Positions 59,907-64,000 of a stretch of 64,000 nucleotides of DNA are shown here, in pieces. How positions within the stretch are numbered: position 1 is the stretch's first letter; the number at the start of each line of letters is the position of its first letter. The notes beneath the pieces were generated by a model. The model ran no database searches, was not told the origin of the DNA, and saw only the letters and a program-made list of their open reading frames with translations. The position numbers and the translations under genes were made by a program. The DNA is from Lepus europaeus (lineage: Eukaryota > Chordata > Mammalia > Lagomorpha > Leporidae): positions 64,501 to 128,500 of the forward strand of contig NC_084845.1 of assembly GCF_033115175.1 (NCBI RefSeq). The letters are read 5' to 3'.

Positions 59907-60494
59907 TAGGAGAATGCCTGCAGCCAAAGCCAGTCTTATCCAGCACCAGAAAGGCCTTAGGAGTATGGTCAGTGTGGGAAAGGATTTAGCTGGAGCTTTT
60001 CCTTATTAACCATAAAAGAACTCACTCATGAGAACACTTCTGTGGAAGGAATCTTTGTGAAGCAGCAGTCGAAAATTGAATCTTGTGTACCACAGCACCC
60101 TTGGGGAGACTACCTGTGAGTGTCAGGTATATGGGAAGCTTTCAGGAGCTATGTCACATTTTTCATCCTGTCTAGTGCGTTTGTCAGATTATATCACTGC
60201 CAGCTACAATCTCACTTCTACCAGCTGGCAGGCCTCCACAGTGTGTACTTGTCATACTCAGGGAAGTCAGACCTCTGTACTCTCATGTGGTAGAAAGAAT
60301 ATGAGTGATGGGCACTTTTTGGGGTCATCTCATTCCCACCTTTCCTTTCTCCAGTACGTTGGCATTGCCCTAACCTAGTTTTCACTGAGGCTGTGGACTT
60401 CCAGGAATTTCCCTTTTCTTGCTTGACACCTGCAGTGCACTTGTTTAGCCTTAATATCACCCAGCTTTGGAACTGCCTGCCTACAGTGTGTGAC

Positions 60495-60500
60495 AATAAA
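60495..60500 (+). terminator. Possible poly(A) signal of the KRAB gene
   Basis: AATAAA about 600 bp after the last finger-like sequence, in the 3' flank of the decayed gene, just before a SINE. Confidence 0.5.
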
Positions 60501-60512
60501 GGCCTCGATGGG

Positions 60513-60690
60513 GGCTGGCACTGTGGCATGCCAGGTTAAGGACAGCTTGCGACACTGGCATCCCATATTGGAGCAATGGTTCGAGTACTGGTTGCTCTGC
60601 TTCTGATCTAACTTCCTGCTAATGTGTCTGGGAAAGCAGATGATGGCTCAAGTGCTTGGGCCCCTGTCACCCATATGGGAGACCTAAATT
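60513..60690 (+). mobile_element. C-SINE, 3'-truncated
   Basis: Head gggggctggcactgtggcat to gtcacccatatgggagacct; the tail is absent. Confidence 0.8.
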
Positions 60691-62400
60691 TGTCACTTGT
60701 GACAGTGAGCTTGGTCACAAGAGACTCAGCTCTGCAGAACCTGAGAGGTCTTGCACAACCATGATCTTTAGAACAAATGCAGGTGTCTCTTTAGAGTGGG
60801 CAGCATGCTGGGCACCGGCAGTGCAAATAATCTAAAGATTTGGTGTCCTGCAACACCTCTGGGGTGTTCACTTCGGGACCATCCTGTGTGGGCAGGAACT
60901 CCAGGACTGAGAGAGGGATCCTCTAGTCCCGGAATGTCGCCATTACCTTCATCTGCTGGTTTTACTGCCCCTGAGGAAGAGCTGTTCCAGGGCACAAAAA
61001 ACAGAGATGGTGGGATAAACATGCTTGCCCCATTTTCTTGGTTCCCAAGGGATAGAGGCACATTTTTATGTGGAGGCTTTTGATTTTATAAATATTGGAA
61101 ACCATTCCTGAAAACTTCTACATGAAGTCGTTTCATAAGAACCCATGTACATAAGGTCTACACATGTGTTCCTGGGCCAACAGTTCTGACTATCAGGAAA
61201 CAAATCAGGCCCAAAGGAGCCTGTGATCTCCAGACATGCTACCCTCTTTGGCCGACAATGTCTACAGTGGCATGTAGCAGCATTAATGGCACTGTTGCCA
61301 CTTCATCCAGAATGACTCTCCCCCAGGATCTTGCAGTGGAGAGAGATGCTAACCACCTTAAGACCAGCATCCAGGAAGACCTGTGCTCAGCAAGCATGTG
61401 GCAGGTCTGCATGAGTTCTTTCCAGAGTTCTGAGGTATGAGGACAGCACCTAATCTCAGGCCATCCTTTTCCTTTCTATTGTCTTCCACCCACATGGTAG
61501 GGCTGCTTGGGATGACAAAGTTCAGTTGAGCCATGTGGACTTCAGGGTAGGGCAGGTATTTGTTGCCAGAACTCAGTTCTTTGAATCCTGAATGATGAGT
61601 TATAGGTAGGCCATATGAAAGGATGCTGTCCCCATTGGTAAAGAATACCTGACTAATCTTTATATTTGCCTTCAGGTCTCCTCAATAGGGCTCTGTGAGG
61701 CATGTGGCCTGCTATGTGGGTGCACATGTGAATGGGTATATGTGGGAATGTCTGAAGCAAAGCTCACATGGCTCAAGACATCTATGAGTTGGGGCTGCTG
61801 ACATTCATCTTGAATCTCAAAAGACCTTCCTGTGAACCGCCACATAGCAAAGCACTGTGGAGTGACTGCTGAAGACAGCCCTTTTGATATCATTTGAACC
61901 CCAGATCTTTGAGTCCCTAAAGCCAGATGCTAAACAGGCTTACTGGTTTCCATGCACCAATAGATAATGCCTTTTTGCTGAAACTCATCAGAGTGAGGTA
62001 TACGACACCTGGGAGAGGTCTCCCTTTGCAGTTGTGCCCACAACATCAGCCACCCCTTTTAGCTACTGGAGAAGCAGTACCAGAGTTGAGCTGCTTAGAG
62101 CCCAGCCCAGAATCTTCTACCAGTTCCTTGGAAAGGGTCAGAAATGATCCTGGATCTGGAAGACAGCAGCAGCAGTGGCTGCAGTGGGCTTAGATGCTGT
62201 CGAAGCTCCTTTCTTCTCAGTTGTCTTCCATGCATCCAAAATTCAGCCTCAGCCCATCTGACCCCTTATATCCCTGGTCTCCCTCACAGCAAAACTTGTT
62301 TTGTGGATTCCCATCCTACTTGGAAGAAAATGCAAACTTCCAGCTTGCAAGGCTAGCATGATCTGGATCCTCAAACAAACCTTCATTACTGCCTAGGGCA
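60691..62400. other. Unidentified unique sequence
   Basis: About 1.7 kb without a convincing exon or repeat. Confidence 0.4.
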
Positions 62401-62700
62401 TCTACAGTGCAGTTGTTTCTGGGTGAAAAACTCTGTAGTCACCTACTCAGAGAAGTCTTTCTGACTACTAATATGAATTGGCTTCCACTGCTCTCTGTCA
62501 CCTCTCTGTTCTCTCAGTGCTCTATCAAAAATCAGGAATTACCCTGCAATTTTCTCTGCTTATACACTATATCTCTGTACTCCCCATTAGGAGATAACCA
62601 GGTGAAGGCCATGTGTGCTGTATCACCTCATGCCTTTGTTTACCATAGGACTCAGCAAAGGGCCTGGCAAACAGTGAGCACCTTCCCTGTGGGGAATCCT
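62401..62700 (+). mobile_element. Possible L2 3' fragment
   Basis: The order of gggcctggcaaacagtgagc after a C/T-rich stretch with ccccattaggagataacc resembles the L2 3' UTR. Strongly diverged. Confidence 0.4.
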
Positions 62701-62939
62701 CCTTCACATCAGATCAGACTCCATAACGTATCCTTTGCACTTAAGGAACTTGAGTCTGCTTATTCACTTATTTAACCCATGCCATTTGAGCAACTATTGT
62801 GTGTTGGAGACTACACTAGTATAATAGTAAACAAAATACACAGACTATCTTTTGTAGAGTTGACATTCTATTGAAGAGTCAAGTATTCATTGTGGGAGGG
62901 AGGAAGAAATCACACAAATATGAATTATAAAACTGCTCT

Positions 62940-63605
62940 CAGGCAAGATGGAGTGATAGGGACCAGATCTACCCTTTCACCTGAAACAATAAAACAACCA
63001 GAAAAAACAAGAAACAATGCTTTTCAAACACTGCAACAGACTGCATAGACCAGAGAACCCTGAGAAGGGAAATAAAAGGTGAGCACTATGATTGCCTACA
63101 GCTACTTCCTGGAGAGAGTTTCTAGGCCATAGCACAGGGATAGGAACCCATGTAGGACCTGGAGATTTCCCTCAGTTCAGGAGACCAAGTTGGCAATCCA
63201 GGGAGTCCAAGGAAGCCAGAGCTCACAGGACTCTGGAGAGTCCTCTCTCAGAGGAGAGAGCTGCATAGAAAGCTCTAGAAATCAGCACTATCCACTTTGA
63301 ATCTCCATCTCTGGACTGATAAACAAATGCATGTAAGGAAACTGAGGCCAGGGAAAGAACTGCCCACAAGGAGCAAAAAGAACAATCCCCAGCATGGTGT
63401 TAGATATTTTCATTTTCCCACTAGCCAGGGAAGAAAAGCTCATAATTCACAGTGTAGAGTATTCTGATGAGTACTGTCTTAGTAATGGAGACTATCAGCC
63501 TTAGATTATAGATTGCTCTGATCCAAACTCCAGAGCTTGAAAAGAAACCTCAAAATTATCTAATGGTAATAAACATCAGAAGCCAACATTTAAAAATAAT
63601 TTAGC
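62940..63605 (+). mobile_element. Probable old L1 5' UTR fragment
   Basis: aggcaagatggagtgatagg, then cctgaaacaataaaacaacc and later gaaactgaggccagg, resemble the 5' region of old mammalian L1s. Confidence 0.45.
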
Positions 63606-63608
63606 AGG

Positions 63609-63887
63609 GGTCGGCCCTGTGGCACAGTGGGTTAAGTTGCTGCCTGCAATGCTGACATCCCATATGGGCACCGGTTCATGTCCCAGCTGTTCCACTCCCA
63701 GTCCAGCTCCCTGCTAATGTGCCTGGGAAGGCAGCAGAAAATGGCCCAAGTGCTTGGGTCCCTGCACCCACGTGGGAGACCCAGATGAAACTCCTGGTTC
63801 CCGGCTTTGGTCTGACCCAGCCTTGGCCATTGTGGCCATTTGGGGATTGAATCAGCAGATACCTTTCAAATAAAATTTTAAAATCTT
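63609..63887 (+). mobile_element. C-SINE
   Basis: Head ggtcggccctgtggcacagt; the tail abuts the next, oppositely oriented SINE. Confidence 0.85.
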
Positions 63888-64000
63888 TTTTTTTTTTTTT
63901 TGACAGGCAGAGTGGACAGTGAGAGAGAGAGACAGAGAGAAAGGTCTTCCTTTTGCCGTTGGTTCACCCTCCAATGGCCGCCGCGGTTGGTGCGCTGTGG
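63888..64000 (-). mobile_element. C-SINE2, cut by the window edge
   Basis: Poly(T), tgacaggcagagtggacagt and ccaatggccgccgcgg; the head lies outside the window. Confidence 0.85.

Overview
This window is nuclear DNA from a lagomorph, most probably rabbit (Oryctolagus cuniculus). Roughly sixty copies of the tRNA-derived lagomorph C-SINE are present in both orientations, along with rabbit-type L1 3' ends. The unique genes match the cluster at the end of human 19q: SLC27A5, ZNF446, ZNF324, then further KRAB zinc-finger genes. All gene names come from remembered protein similarity; no search was run.

Layout. 1-6460: the 3' half of SLC27A5 (+), seven coding exons from 3434 to the stop at 6290, with a poly(A) signal at 6435; the 5' exons lie outside the window. 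6460-7600: GC-rich DNA with a tandem array of ZNF143/THAP11-type promoter motifs. 7900-16140: repeats, including an L1 that splits a SINE and a 1-kb minisatellite grown inside another SINE. 17169-23150: ZNF446 (-), fully reconstructable as SCAN, short KRAB-like exon and three C2H2 fingers (438 aa), with a 1.6-kb minisatellite in one intron. 23680-29580: SINEs and little else. 29581-35640: ZNF324 (-), KRAB plus nine fingers (562 aa), with a CpG-rich promoter. 36240-50340: an accumulation of ERV LTRs, a MaLR provirus remnant and SINEs, often nested with target-site duplications still readable. 50860-51277: a CpG-rich promoter and probable first exon (+). 54232-55102: an RPL6 processed pseudogene cut by a SINE. 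56759-60505: a KRAB zinc-finger gene (+) with an intact KRAB but a frameshifted finger array. 60700-64000: mostly unrecognised sequence, old LINE fragments and two SINEs at the edge.

SLC27A5 encodes the liver bile acyl-CoA synthetase, transcribed toward ZNF446. ZNF446 and ZNF324 are nuclear transcription regulators. The three zinc-finger promoters share ACTACA-nn-TCCCA motifs, so a common regulator (ZNF143 or THAP11) is plausible. No bacterial-type operons, CRISPR arrays or stand-alone RNA genes were found. Repeat boundaries were set by eye and are good to a few bases only where a duplicated target site is quoted.
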